DNA of 64,000 bases, taken from positions 310,001 through 374,000 of the forward strand of contig NZ_JAPENY010000001.1 in the NCBI RefSeq assembly GCF_026341825.1. The letters run 5' to 3'. How positions within the stretch are numbered: position 1 is the first letter of the stretch; each line of letters starts with the position of its first letter. The position numbers were made by a program, and so were the translations under genes. Under the pieces are notes generated by a model, which searched no databases, had not been told where the DNA came from, and saw nothing but the letters and a program-made list of their open reading frames with translations. Source of the stretch: Streptomyces sp. NBC_00620. GTDB taxonomy: Bacteria; Actinomycetota; Actinomycetes; Streptomycetales; Streptomycetaceae. Below, piece by piece: positions 1 to 8,335 of this stretch.

Positions 1-359
1 CACCTCTTGTACGGCGCGATCCCCATCCGGTACCGGTCGAGGCTCTGCTGCTCCATCGACATGGCGCTCAGCGGCGGGCGCAGCCGGTGCGCCAGCCAGA
101 TGTTCACGCCGACCGAGGCCGCCATGAGCAGACCGAAGACGAAGAAGAGCCCGATCTTGGTCCACAGCGTGGTCGTGAACACCGACGAATAGTGAACCGA
201 TCGGTACCAGAGCCAGTCCGTCCAGAACCCCGCGAACATGACGAAGGCCATGGCCAGTGCGGCCAGCACGCCCAGTGTCATGAGCAGGGTCCGGACACGC
301 CGGGACGGTCGGCCCACTCTGATCCGTGGCCCCGTCGGGCCTCCGCCGCGGTCCGGCAT
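1..359 (-). CDS. UPF0182 family membrane protein, N-terminal part (gene runs off the left edge)
   Basis: The reading frame is open to the window edge, so only the first 119 or so residues are present. The start used is the ATG at 359-357 ([10 protein letters not shown]...); an in-frame GTG eight codons upstream is also possible. Two hydrophobic segments are visible, around residues 23-45 ([18 protein letters not shown]) and 63-85, followed by the basic [20 protein letters not shown] stretch that I recognise from the large (about 980 aa) UPF0182 proteins of actinobacteria. Those are polytopic membrane proteins of unknown function. The gene is divergent from the PPA1309 gene, with a dyad-rich gap of about 160 bp between them. 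Identification is by sequence memory; function is unknown. Confidence 0.85.
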   Translation of the reverse strand, partial: MPDRGGGPTGPRIRVGRPSRRVRTLLMTLGVLAALAMAFVMFAGFWTDWLWYRSVHYSSVFTTTLWTKIGLFFVFGLLMAASVGVNIWLAHRLRPPLSAMSMEQQSLDRYRMGIAPYKR

Positions 360-400
360 CTGGAAAGCCAAGGTGCGCACCTCGAAGTTCGCTGTTGGTC

Positions 401-453
401 CGTCAGGTCCCCGTGATCGTGGACCATTCGTCAGGCTCCGTGATCGTGGAGCC
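401..453. promoter_or_regulatory. tandem pair of dyad elements in the divergent promoter region
   Basis: Two 25-bp imperfect direct repeats lie 28 bp apart (401-425 and 429-453). They share CGTCAGG and CCGTGATCGTGGA-like cores. Each contains its own inverted repeat: GGTCC(406-410)/GGACC(421-425), and AGGCTCC(433-439)/GGAGCCT(448-454). The position between two divergent genes suggests an operator pair or paired hairpins. No regulator is assigned. Confidence 0.4.
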
Positions 454-517
454 TCATCTATGCAACTTACTCACGCTTTACTCGGTTCCCGTTTCCGGGG
501 ACTAACGAGGCAGGATT

Positions 518-1066
518 GTGACCATGTCCAACACTCCCATGGCAGCGAGCCCGCTCACCCGGGCCGTACTCGAGATCGACGAGTACGCCTCCGGCCTCGG
601 CTGGGACCAGCCCGCTCGCCTCTTCGCCCTCGTAGACACCGCACGGCTGCGGGCCCAGGAGCCCGGCCTCGCGGCCCAGCTCGGCCTGCAGGACGAGCCG
701 GAGACCACCGGTCTCACCCCCATCGAGCAGGACGAGGTCCCTGCCAACAAGCCGCTGGACGAGTTCCTCGGCACCATCGCCTGGCCGGACGCCGTGGTCG
801 GCTGCGCGCTCACCGTGGAGCGGCTGATGCTGCCGCCGTCCGCCGAGGCCTCCGTCCCGGAGGGCCTCAGCCAGAAGAAGCTCACGAAGTGGGTCGCCGA
901 GCACCCGGACCGTCAGGAGGTACGCATGACGGTCGGCGTGCTCCGCGACGGCACCCGCGACTCCGCGCTGCGCCTGCGCGAGAAGGACGCCCCGACGGAG
1001 GTGCTCACGGGTTCGGGCCTGGTGCCGGGACTGGCGGAGGCGCTGTCGGCGACGTTCGCGGACTAG
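518..1066 (+). CDS. PPA1309 family protein
   Basis: A soluble protein of 182 aa (MTMSNTPMAASPLTRAVLEIDEY...) that I recognise as the PPA1309-type actinobacterial family, which has no assigned biochemical role. The GTG at 518 is preferred because GAGG lies 7 nt upstream; an ATG two codons later is the alternative. No signal peptide or membrane segment is seen. It is convergent with the Lon-like protease gene, ending 20 bp before that gene's stop codon. Pairing with the UPF0182 gene on one side and the PDZ/Lon-like protease on the other is a recurrent actinobacterial arrangement, but gives no functional clue. Confidence 0.8.
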   Translation: MTMSNTPMAASPLTRAVLEIDEYASGLGWDQPARLFALVDTARLRAQEPGLAAQLGLQDEPETTGLTPIEQDEVPANKPLDEFLGTIAWPDAVVGCALTVERLMLPPSAEASVPEGLSQKKLTKWVAEHPDRQEVRMTVGVLRDGTRDSALRLREKDAPTEVLTGSGLVPGLAEALSATFAD

Positions 1067-1086
1067 TACTTCGGATCAGCCGGTGA

Positions 1087-2181
1087 CTACTTGGTAGTGC
1101 ACTTCGGCAGGTCGGAAGTCTTGCCGGAGCTGATGTCCTTGAGGGCGCTCATCGCGTCGTCCATGGTGTTGACCTTGACGAGCGTGAGCCCCTCGGGGGT
1201 GTCCTTCGCGGCGGCCGCGCAGTTGTCCGCGGGCGTCAGGAAGTACTGGGCGCCCTTCTCCCGCGCGCCGACGGTCTTCATCTCGATGCCGCCGATCGGG
1301 CCGACCTTGCCTGCGTCGTCGATGGTGCCGGTGCCGGCCACGAACTTGCCGCCGGTGAGGTTGCCCGGGGTGAGCTTGTCCACGATGCCGAGCGCGAACA
1401 TCAGCCCCGCGCTCGGTCCGCCGACATCCGCGAGCTTGATGTCGATGGTGAACGGGAAGGTGTGGTCGGTCCCGGCGGAGATGCCGACGATGGCACGCTC
1501 CTCACCGTCGTCGTCGGACTTCTTGGTGGTGATCGTGATGTCCTCGGTCTCGGTCGCCGTCTTGTTCTCCTTCTCGGCGGCGGCCTGGGCCTTGGCGGGC
1601 ACGATGGTGAAGACGACCTTCTCGCCCGGCTTGTGCTTGGTGACCAGGTCCGCGACGTCACCGGGCGCCTTCACCGCCGTACCGTCGACGGCCTTGATCA
1701 CGTCTCCGGCGTGCAGCTCGCCCTCGGCCGGGGAGTCCTTGACGACCGTGGAGACGATCACCCAGGACTGCACCGGGATCTTCAGCTCCTTGAGCGCCGC
1801 GACCTTGGCGCTCTCCTGGGACTGGCTGAACTCCTCGGCGTTCTCCTGCGTCGACTGCTCCTCCGTCTTTCCGTCGGGGTAGAGCGTGTCGTGCGGGACC
1901 ACCTTGTTGTCGTGCGCCAGCCAGCCGTAGACCGCTTCCACGAGGTTCATGTTGTAGTCGGCGCTGGTGACCCGGACGGTCGTCATATTGAGATTCCCGG
2001 TGGCCGGGTAGGTCTTGTGCCCGGTGATCTGCAGCACCGGCTCGCCGTCGTGATCGCCCAGCGTGTTCACGGTCGGGCCCGGCGACATCTCCGAGTACGG
2101 CACTTTGATGAACACTCCCGCGCAGAGGAGCGCGATCAGGATCAGGGTGGAGGCGAGCATCGTCGCGGTGCGGCGTGGCAT
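1087..2181 (-). CDS. PDZ and Lon-type (S16) membrane serine protease, YlbL-like
   Basis: A protein of 364 aa. An N-terminal membrane anchor (residues 7-27, MLASTLILIALLCAGVFI) precedes a PDZ domain at about residues 125-200 (SWVIVSTVVKDSPAEGELHAGDVIKAVDG region) and a C-terminal Lon-like peptidase domain. The catalytic Ser is visible in GGPSAGLMFALG and the catalytic Lys in GGIEMKTVGA, the Ser-Lys dyad of family S16. The protein is expected outside the membrane, held by its anchor. An acidic, Lys/Glu-rich insert (about residues 200-225) lies between PDZ and protease. There is no ATPase domain, so this is the ATP-independent YlbL type, which in related bacteria trims membrane or cell-division proteins. 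The substrate here is unknown. Confidence 0.88.
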   Translation of the reverse strand: MPRRTATMLASTLILIALLCAGVFIKVPYSEMSPGPTVNTLGDHDGEPVLQITGHKTYPATGNLNMTTVRVTSADYNMNLVEAVYGWLAHDNKVVPHDTLYPDGKTEEQSTQENAEEFSQSQESAKVAALKELKIPVQSWVIVSTVVKDSPAEGELHAGDVIKAVDGTAVKAPGDVADLVTKHKPGEKVVFTIVPAKAQAAAEKENKTATETEDITITTKKSDDDGEERAIVGISAGTDHTFPFTIDIKLADVGGPSAGLMFALGIVDKLTPGNLTGGKFVAGTGTIDDAGKVGPIGGIEMKTVGAREKGAQYFLTPADNCAAAAKDTPEGLTLVKVNTMDDAMSALKDISSGKTSDLPKCTTK

Positions 2182-2267
2182 GCCACGACATTACGGGACG
2201 GTGCTGTCAACGCACCGTCGGGGCCGTCCGTACGGGGCCCTGTCCTCGACCTGTGAGCCCCGGGGCG

Positions 2268-2507
2268 TCAGACGGCGTCGGAAGCGGACTTCTCCAGGGC
2301 CACGGAACGCTTCGCGACTCCGGGGCTCTGCACATCCTCGTACCTGTCCACGGCCTCGGGCCTTTCCATGGCCGCGCGGAAACGCGCGTAGCCGTCGAGC
2401 TCGATGCCGTCTCCCGCGGTCTTGCGGTTCCGGCTGGCCCAACTACCCCACAGTCCGGCACCGATCGCAGCCAAAAGCGGAATCAGCAACCAGGCGAGCG
2501 CCGCCAT
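2268..2507 (-). CDS. small single-pass membrane protein, unknown function
   Basis: A protein of 79 aa beginning MAALAWLLIPLLAAIGAGLWG, a single membrane segment at residues 4-21. It is followed by the basic WASRNRK stop-transfer and an acidic/basic cytoplasmic tail (ARFRAAMERPEAV...). Codon third positions are G/C rich, supporting translation. It sits between the Lon-like protease (downstream, same strand, 86 bp gap) and moaE (upstream, same strand). I know no function; similar short proteins occur at this place in other Streptomyces. Confidence 0.7.
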   Translation of the reverse strand: MAALAWLLIPLLAAIGAGLWGSWASRNRKTAGDGIELDGYARFRAAMERPEAVDRYEDVQSPGVAKRSVALEKSASDAV

Positions 2508-2644
2508 GCCGACCTCCCAACCCCATGAGCGACCGCAACTGACTGATCAGCAGATTAACCATCAGCAGTGTCAACGCTCACGCCAGGGGGGCGGTTACGC
2601 AACCGGAGGGCGGAAGGAGGCCAGGCGGACGATCGGGTCGGCCC

Positions 2645-3106
2645 TCAGCAGGCCCCCACCCACTCCTCCGTACCGTCCGAGAACTTCTGATGCTTCCAGA
2701 TCGGCACTTCGTGCTTCAGGTCGTCGATGAGCTTTCGGCACGCCTCGAACGCCTCACCCCGATGCGGGCACGACACGGCGACGACGACAGCGAGATCCCC
2801 GACACTCAGATCCCCGATCCGGTGAACAGCGGCCAGCGCACGCACCGGGTACTCGGCGACCACCTTCTCGGCGACCCGCCGCATCTCCGCCTCGGCACTG
2901 GGGTGACACGAATACCCCAGCTCATCGACGTCGGCGCCCCCGTCATGATTCCGCACCGTCCCCACGAACAGCGCCGTCCCCCCGGCGGCGTCGTCCCCCA
3001 CGGCCCGAAAGACCTCATCGAGAGACAACGGCTCCTCACGAACCGCAAGCAGCCGAATAGGATCCTGCGCGCCCTGCTCACCGGGATGGTCAAAGGTAGG
3101 TGCCAT
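2645..3106 (-). CDS. moaE: molybdopterin synthase catalytic subunit MoaE
   Basis: A protein of 153 aa from the ATG at 3106. It carries the MoaE signature regions: ALFVGTVRNHDGG (residues about 46-58), YSCHPSAEAEMRR, AVVHRIG-like, VVVAVSCPHRGEAFEACR, and the C-terminal EVPIWKHQKFSDG, whose Lys residues form the active site. It transfers sulfur from MoaD thiocarboxylate onto precursor Z to make molybdopterin in the cytoplasm. The frame extends upstream to about 3244, but the family start is the MAPTFDHPG methionine. MoaD is not adjacent; MoeZ, which would recharge MoaD, is at 34.6-35.8 kb. Confidence 0.9.
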   Translation of the reverse strand: MAPTFDHPGEQGAQDPIRLLAVREEPLSLDEVFRAVGDDAAGGTALFVGTVRNHDGGADVDELGYSCHPSAEAEMRRVAEKVVAEYPVRALAAVHRIGDLSVGDLAVVVAVSCPHRGEAFEACRKLIDDLKHEVPIWKHQKFSDGTEEWVGAC

Positions 3107-3195
3107 AACCCCATCGTGCCGCACCCCACCGACACCACGGAATACCGTTTTCACCCGGCACAGGGCGTACCCCTTTGGAGGAGCCTCCGACAATC

Positions 3196-3440
3196 CAGCC
3201 CGTCCGCCGTTTGAGGACGAGCCCATACCGTCCCGATCCCCCACCCACCCGTCCGAGCTGGGGTTTCAGCCCGTCCGGCGCGTGAGGAGGAGCCCATACC
3301 GTCCCGATCCCCCACCCACCCGTGGGGGCGGTGGTTTCAGCCCGTCCGGCGTTTGAGGACGAGCCCTTCGGGCGACCGGGGGTCTGGGGGCGGAGCCCCC
3401 AGATACGGGACGGGTAGGGGCGGAGGGGGCGAAAACACGC
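3196..3440. repeat. three-unit intergenic repeat ending in a strong GC hairpin
   Basis: In the 425-bp gap between moaE and the SDR gene, a unit starting CAGCCCGTCCGSCGTTTGAG occurs three times with a period of about 71 bp (from 3196, 3267 and 3338). The last unit continues into CTGGGGGC-GGA-GCCCCCAG (3384-3402), a perfect 8-bp stem, and a GGGTAGGGGCGGAGGGGGCGAAA tail. The same element lies inverted at 50012-50105. I recognise it as a common Streptomyces intergenic repeat; it may act as a terminator. No gene is supported in this gap. Confidence 0.75.
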
Positions 3441-3531
3441 CTCTACGCCAGCACGGGCGCCGGGTGCCGGTCACACACACGGGACGTCAGGCGCGCGGGC
3501 GCCGCGAACCCACAAAGCCCGGTACCGCCAC

Positions 3532-4644
3532 TCAGATCCGCCGCCGAGCCTTCCGCGCCCGCCGCACCACCGCAGCCGCCCCCAACAGCGCAACCGTCGC
3601 CCCCGCGGCCCCCGCCGCAGTCGCATCCTTGCGCCCAAGCCGCCGCCCGACCACGGTGTGCCGCCCGGCAACCTCCTCCAGCAGCTCCGCGAGGACCTCC
3701 TCGTTGGTCCACTGGGGCCGCCACCCGGCGTCATGCAGCCGGCTCCCGCTCACGACCCAGGGATACATCGTGTACGCCAGATCGCCGGCAGGCGAAGGAG
3801 TGAGCCCGATCCGGTGCAGCCGAGCAGCCGCCCCAAGAGCGACCGCGGACGGCAACTCCATCCGCCGGATCCCGCTCAGCTCCTCGACCTCCTCCTGCTC
3901 CAGCCACCCGTCGCACCCGACGGCCAGCTCGCCCTCGACCTTCTCCACGACGGCGTACTCCAGAGCACTACACAGGTCCTCGACGTGACAGAACTGCCAC
4001 GCGGGCCGCGACCCCGCCACCACAAGCAGCCGCGGCGACTCAAAGTACCTGGTCAGAGCCGTATCGGTGCCGCCGACCAGCACAGCGGGCCGTACGACGG
4101 TGACATTGAGTCCCGGATGCGCGCGCGGCGCCCGCCGGGCGAGCCGCTCGATCTCCAGCAGGTCACCCACGCCCGTGGCCTCGGCCGTCGCCCGCAATTC
4201 GGCGTCTTCGGAGAGGGGCAGTTCGTTGTCCGGCAGTGCTCCGTAGACCATCGCGGACGTGCACAGCACGACCCGGTGCACCCCGGCCGCGGCGGCAGCC
4301 GTGAGCACGGTCTGCGTCCCCCGGACGTTGTACGCCGTCCGCGCCGCCGCGTCCGACTCGAGATCGAGGTCGAGCGCAAGGTGTACGACGACGTCCGCGC
4401 CGCGCAGTTTCTCGGCGATCACCGGGTCGCGGACGTCGAGGATGTGCCACTGGGCGGCGGCGCACTCTCCGCGCCGCTCGTCGATGGCGATGACCTGCTT
4501 GATCTCCTCGCTGGCGGCGAGCCGCTCGGTGAGCAGCGCGCCCACGCCGGACGCGGCGCCGGTGACCGCGACGACGGGCCCGCGCGCGGGCGGGCTGGTT
4601 GAGTGGTTTCGCGCTGCGCGAACCTGCGGATCTGGGGAACTCAC
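3532..4644 (-). CDS. NAD-dependent epimerase/dehydratase (extended SDR family)
   Basis: A protein of 370 aa from the GTG at 4644, with GGAG 8 nt upstream. The Rossmann dinucleotide motif GAASGVG is near residue 28 (VVAVTGAASGVGALLTERL). A typical LDVRD cofactor-side strand follows, then VVHLAL, the NVRGTQTVL helix, the CTSAMVYGA strand with catalytic Ser/Tyr, and VVRPAVLVGG. The active-site YxxxK is not the canonical spacing, so catalysis is uncertain. The C-terminus ends in a hydrophobic alanine-rich segment and a basic tail (VVRRARKARRRI), suggesting membrane association. It is divergent from the DUF2342 metalloprotease gene. The substrate is probably a nucleotide sugar or related compound. 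Confidence 0.82.
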   Translation of the reverse strand: MSSPDPQVRAARNHSTSPPARGPVVAVTGAASGVGALLTERLAASEEIKQVIAIDERRGECAAAQWHILDVRDPVIAEKLRGADVVVHLALDLDLESDAAARTAYNVRGTQTVLTAAAAAGVHRVVLCTSAMVYGALPDNELPLSEDAELRATAEATGVGDLLEIERLARRAPRAHPGLNVTVVRPAVLVGGTDTALTRYFESPRLLVVAGSRPAWQFCHVEDLCSALEYAVVEKVEGELAVGCDGWLEQEEVEELSGIRRMELPSAVALGAAARLHRIGLTPSPAGDLAYTMYPWVVSGSRLHDAGWRPQWTNEEVLAELLEEVAGRHTVVGRRLGRKDATAAGAAGATVALLGAAAVVRRARKARRRI

Positions 4645-4838
4645 CGGGCGTCTCCAGCGGTTGTCTTCAGTAACGGACGCGCGTGACGCGTGCGTACCAG
4701 GTGGCATCCATCCTGCCGCAGGCGGAGAGTCGGCGAAGCACCGAGGCCCGATCGGGCTGGGGTGTCTACGCTGGGTGGTGTGTTGTCGGGCAAGCCGCCG
4801 TCGGAAAGTACCGGCGGCCTTACCAGCCGAGGAATCCC

Positions 4839-6296
4839 GTGAGTGACACCCCATTCGGATTCGGCCTTCCGCCGGAGGAGCCGGAGAACGGCGACGAGGG
4901 CAAGAAGAAGGACCAGGAGAGCGGCGGTGGTCAGGGACCGGCCAACCCGTTCGGTTTCGGGGGATTCCCCGGAGCCGGCGGCCCCGGCGCCGACAATCCG
5001 CTCGCAGCAATGTTCGGTTCCATGAACCCCAACGACCTGGGCGCCGCGTTCCAGCAGCTGGGCCAGATGCTCTCGTACGAGGGCGGGCCGGTGAATTGGG
5101 ACATGGCCAAGCAGATCGCCCGCCAGACGGTCTCCCAGGGCACCTCTGACGGCATCAAGGACGCGAGCATCGGCCCCGCCGAGCGCACCGCGGTCGAGGA
5201 GGCCGTCCGTCTGGCCGACCTGTGGCTGGACGACGCGACCTCCCTGCCGTCCGGCGCGGGCTCCGCCGTGGCCTGGAGCCGCGCGGAGTGGGTCGAGGCG
5301 ACCCTGCCCGTGTGGAAAGAGCTCGTCGACCCGGTCGCCGAGCGTGTCGGCGCGGCCATGGGCGATGTCCTGCCTGAGGAGATGCAGGCCATGGCGGGCC
5401 CGCTCATCGGCATGATGCGCTCCATGGGCGGCGCCATGTTCGGCACGCAGATCGGCCAGGCCGTGGGCGTGCTCGCGGGCGAGGTCGTCGGTTCCAGCGA
5501 CATCGGCCTGCCGCTCGGCCCGGCCGGCAAGGCCGCGCTGCTGCCGCTGAACATCGAGTCGTTCGGCAAGGACCTGAGCGTCCCCCAGGAGGAGGTGCGG
5601 CTCTATCTCGCCCTGCGCGAGGCCGCCCACCAGCGCCTCTTCGCGCACGTGCCGTGGCTGCGCTCGCACCTGTTCGGCGCGGTCGAGGGCTACGCACGCG
5701 GCATCAAGGTCGACACGGCCAAGCTGGAGGACGTGGTCGGCCAGTTCGACCCGCAGAACCCGGAGGAGCTCCAGAACGCACTCCAGCAGGGCATGTTCCA
5801 GCCGGAGGACACTCCGGAGCAGAAGGCCGCGCTGGCCCGTCTGGAGACGGCTCTCGCGCTCGTCGAGGGCTGGGTGGACGCGGTCGTGCACGCGGCCGCC
5901 AAGCCGCGCCTCACGTCCGCCGACGCGCTGCGTGAGACGCTGCGCCGCCGTCGCGCCTCGGGCGGCCCCGCCGAGCAGACCTTCGCCACGCTGATCGGCC
6001 TGGAGTTGCGCCCGCGCCGCCTGAGGGACGCCTCGCGCCTGTGGGCCTCGCTCACCGACGCGCGCGGGGTCGACGGCCGGGACGGCCTGTGGGCCCACCC
6101 GGACATGCTCCCGACGGCGTCCGACCTGGACGACCCGGACGGCTTCGTGCACCGCGAGCAGCTGGACTTCTCGGAGATCGACAAGATGCTCGGCGAGGCG
6201 GCGAGCGGCTCCGATTCCGGTTCCGGTTCCGGCGACAAGCCGAATCTGAAGAAGAACGACGAAAAGGGCGACGAAAAGGGCGACGACTCCGAGTGA
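4839..6296 (+). CDS. zinc-dependent metalloprotease-like protein (DUF2342 / zincin_2 family)
   Basis: A protein of 485 aa. The GTG start at 4839 (SDTPFGFGLPPEEPE...) has GAGGAA 6 nt upstream. A Gly/Pro-rich N-terminus (FGFGGFPGAGGPG) is followed by the DUF2342 core, including GAMFGTQIGQAVGVLAGEV and the putative zinc-site segment YLALREAAHQRLFAHVPWL. The latter is a permuted HExxH-like element of this family (F420-biosynthesis-associated putative hydrolases). The tail is highly charged with short repeats (GSDSGSGSG, DEKGDEKG). The stop codon overlaps the NUDIX start (GTGA), so the two are translationally coupled. The actual protease substrate is unknown; the M. tuberculosis counterpart lies in the same neighbourhood. 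Confidence 0.85.
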   Translation: MSDTPFGFGLPPEEPENGDEGKKKDQESGGGQGPANPFGFGGFPGAGGPGADNPLAAMFGSMNPNDLGAAFQQLGQMLSYEGGPVNWDMAKQIARQTVSQGTSDGIKDASIGPAERTAVEEAVRLADLWLDDATSLPSGAGSAVAWSRAEWVEATLPVWKELVDPVAERVGAAMGDVLPEEMQAMAGPLIGMMRSMGGAMFGTQIGQAVGVLAGEVVGSSDIGLPLGPAGKAALLPLNIESFGKDLSVPQEEVRLYLALREAAHQRLFAHVPWLRSHLFGAVEGYARGIKVDTAKLEDVVGQFDPQNPEELQNALQQGMFQPEDTPEQKAALARLETALALVEGWVDAVVHAAAKPRLTSADALRETLRRRRASGGPAEQTFATLIGLELRPRRLRDASRLWASLTDARGVDGRDGLWAHPDMLPTASDLDDPDGFVHREQLDFSEIDKMLGEAASGSDSGSGSGDKPNLKKNDEKGDEKGDDSE

Positions 6297-6814
6297 GCCT
6301 GTACGACGACGCGGTCCTCGTACTCAAGAGCTACGAGGACCAGGAAGAGCTGCGCCAGGCGTACCTGGACCATCTGGCCGCACATCCGGACGGCATGTGG
6401 AAGGCCTGCACGGCCGGGCACATCACGGCGAGCGCCCTCGTGATCGATCCCGAGCAGGGCCGCGTACTGCTGACCCTCCACAAGAAGCTGCGCATGTGGC
6501 TCCAGATGGGTGGTCACTGCGAGCCGGCGGACGCCACGCTGGAGGTCGCGGCTCTGCGTGAGGCGACGGAGGAGTCGGGCATCACGGGTCTCAGTCTGCT
6601 GCCGGGCGGTCCGGTGCGCCTTGACCGGCATCCGATCCCGCCGCCGTGCCACTGCCACTTCGACGTCCAGTACGCGGTCGTGGCGGCACCGGGAGCCGTG
6701 CAGGAGATCAGCGACGAGTCGCTCGACCTGCGCTGGTTCGCGTACGACGAGGTCGCGGGCGTGGCCGACGAGTCGGTCCTGCGACTCCTGGAAGCGACCC
6801 GCGCACGGCTGTGA
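6293..6814 (+). CDS. NUDIX hydrolase
   Basis: A protein of 173 aa starting at the GTG that overlaps the previous stop codon. The Nudix box is GGHCEPADATLEVAALREAT followed by EESGI, matching G-x5-E-x7-REU-x-EE-x-GU with Asp in place of the first Glu. The REATEESG metal-binding core is intact. The upstream strand (TASALVIDPEQGRVLLTLHKKL) is typical of NTP or nucleoside-diphosphate derivative hydrolases. A CHCHFDVQYAVVA segment follows the box. The substrate cannot be read from sequence. It is coupled to the DUF2342 gene and ends just before a strong bidirectional terminator. Confidence 0.88.
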   Translation: MSLYDDAVLVLKSYEDQEELRQAYLDHLAAHPDGMWKACTAGHITASALVIDPEQGRVLLTLHKKLRMWLQMGGHCEPADATLEVAALREATEESGITGLSLLPGGPVRLDRHPIPPPCHCHFDVQYAVVAAPGAVQEISDESLDLRWFAYDEVAGVADESVLRLLEATRARL

Positions 6815-6860
6815 ACATGTAAGGGGCGACCGCAACGGCGGTCGCCCCTTACACGTTCAC
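6811..6860. terminator. bidirectional intrinsic terminator between NUDIX and AIM24 genes
   Basis: An uninterrupted 15-bp stem (818-832 paired with 839-853, core GGGGCGACCG/CGGTCGCCCC) extends through GTGAAC/GTTCAC (6811-6816, 6855-6860) with one mismatch. The loop is 6 nt. It sits between two convergent genes. The U-tract is weak, as is usual in Streptomyces. Confidence 0.85.
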
Positions 6861-6871
6861 TTCCCTGGCGC

Positions 6872-7627
6872 TCAGCTCCAGGCGTTGCCCTGGTTCTGCG
6901 CGTGCACGCCCTGCTGCCCCATGCCGTACTGGGCACGCACCCCCTGGCCGATCACGGCGTTCTGCGGCGGCAACAGTTCACTCGGCTGGACGAGTGCGTA
7001 GCCCTGTCCCAGGAAGCTGAGTTCCCAGCCTTCGCCCGTGTTGCCACGGCGCCGAAACACTCCGGAGGAGTGGGTCTGGGCCTGCATCTGCACACGCAGG
7101 CTCGTGGACCAGGCCACGATCGCGTCGGCGTCGCAGTTGACGTACTTGTCCGGCGTGACCTGCATCAGCAGCGGCATCCCGGAGGTCATCAGCGCGACCT
7201 TGCCGCGCCCCGTGATGTTGAGCTGGTACTTGCCGGAGCCGGAGATGCCGTACTGGCTGTCCACGGCGATGACCTCGTGGTGCAGCGAGGAGTCCATCGC
7301 CAGCACGTAGCTGCTGTCGACGGTGAGACCGTCCTGGTCCACGTCGACCACGTGCACGTGCTGGGCGAGGTTCGCCAGGTAGACCGTCCCCTGCCCATGG
7401 CAGCGCATCAGGTCGAGGCCCTCGCCGGTGTACGCACGCGACCGCTGCTGGCCGCTGTTCTGGTACTCGGCGTCGAACTCGACGAGCCCCTGGTACGCGA
7501 CCATGGTGCCCTTGCGCGCGAGGATGTCGTCGTGACCCTCCAGGACGACGCGCAGCATCTGCGAGTTCTGCAGGCTGTAGCGATCCTGGGTCTGCTGTTC
7601 GTTGTAGCCGAAAAGCGGGCTCTGCAT
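6872..7627 (-). CDS. AIM24 family protein (third gene of TerD/AIM24 operon)
   Basis: A protein of 251 aa of the AIM24/TIGR00266 beta-fold family (ILARKGTMVAYQGLVEFDAEY, GLDLMRCHGQGTVYLAN, ITGRGKVALMTSGMPLLMQV, NCDADAIVAWSTSLRVQM). The C-terminus is Gln/Gly rich (GMGQQGVHAQNQGNAW). It has no signal peptide or membrane span. The start ATG is 16 bp after the stop of the next AIM24 gene, so the two are surely co-transcribed. AIM24 proteins in bacteria are often found with TerD-type stress genes; the biochemical role is unknown. Confidence 0.9.
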   Translation of the reverse strand: MQSPLFGYNEQQTQDRYSLQNSQMLRVVLEGHDDILARKGTMVAYQGLVEFDAEYQNSGQQRSRAYTGEGLDLMRCHGQGTVYLANLAQHVHVVDVDQDGLTVDSSYVLAMDSSLHHEVIAVDSQYGISGSGKYQLNITGRGKVALMTSGMPLLMQVTPDKYVNCDADAIVAWSTSLRVQMQAQTHSSGVFRRRGNTGEGWELSFLGQGYALVQPSELLPPQNAVIGQGVRAQYGMGQQGVHAQNQGNAWS

Positions 7628-7643
7628 GATGTCCTGCTCCCCC

Positions 7644-8324
7644 TCAGCCCCGGACTCGGAGACGGTCGGTGCTGTCCTCGCTGGGCTGGACGACGACGAT
7701 GCCCGTCCCCGAGAACGCCATCTGGAACGCCTCGCCGCTGCCGCGTCCGATCAGCGACTGCGCCTTGAAGCTGCGCTTGCCCTTCACCTTGAGGTTCGGG
7801 GACCAGGCGACGAGCGCGTCCGGGTCGACGTACGTCTCGTCCTCACCGCCGCCGCAGTCCACGACGATCGGCTTGCCACGGGAGGTCAGCGCGACCCAGC
7901 CCTGCCCGGAGATCTTGGTGTTCCACAGGCCCTGTCCGGCGAACTTGGCGAGCCCCTTGACCCGCTCGACGCCCCACGTCAGATGGGCGTCGAAGGCGAG
8001 CAGGTTGGTCGCGTTGACGGAGATCGCGTCCCCGTTGAGGTTGATGACGACGACGTTCGCCCCGTAGTCGGCGAGGTAGAGCAGGCCGTCGCCGGAGGCC
8101 TTCATCAAGGGCGCGCCCTCACCGGTGGCCCAGTCGCGGGCGATCTGGCGTACGGCGGGCGGGTTGGGCTCGTACTGGACGAACCCTTCGTAGGCGACCA
8201 TCGACCCCACGCGCGCGAGGAGGTCGTTTCCGGTCTGCATGGCGACCTTCAGCATGTGGTTGCCGTGGTTCTCCATGCGGGCAGTGACAGGTGCCGGGGC
8301 GAAGCCCGAGAGTGGCTGGTTCAT
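7644..8324 (-). CDS. AIM24 family protein (second gene of TerD/AIM24 operon)
   Basis: A protein of 226 aa, AIM24 fold, starting MNQPLSGFAPAPVTARMENH. It shows the same landmarks as its two neighbours: LLARVGSMVAYEGFVQYEPN, GDGLLYLADYGANV, ISGQGWVALTSRGKP, VDPDALVAWSPNLKVKGK, GRGSGEAFQMAFSGTGIVVV. It lies 11 bp after the TerD-AIM24 stop and 16 bp before the third gene. The three AIM24 domains are clearly divergent paralogues, not recent copies. A VDCGGGEDETYVD insert is peculiar to this copy. Function unknown; a structural or membrane-stress role is inferred from family and context. Confidence 0.88.
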   Translation of the reverse strand: MNQPLSGFAPAPVTARMENHGNHMLKVAMQTGNDLLARVGSMVAYEGFVQYEPNPPAVRQIARDWATGEGAPLMKASGDGLLYLADYGANVVVINLNGDAISVNATNLLAFDAHLTWGVERVKGLAKFAGQGLWNTKISGQGWVALTSRGKPIVVDCGGGEDETYVDPDALVAWSPNLKVKGKRSFKAQSLIGRGSGEAFQMAFSGTGIVVVQPSEDSTDRLRVRG

Positions 8325-8335
8325 GACGGGCTCCC

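Noticed and set aside
3353..3988. Plus-strand frame across the intergenic repeat and the SDR gene
   Set aside because: Composition is low-complexity Arg/Ser/Pro, it is antisense to the SDR Rossmann protein, and it has no SD.
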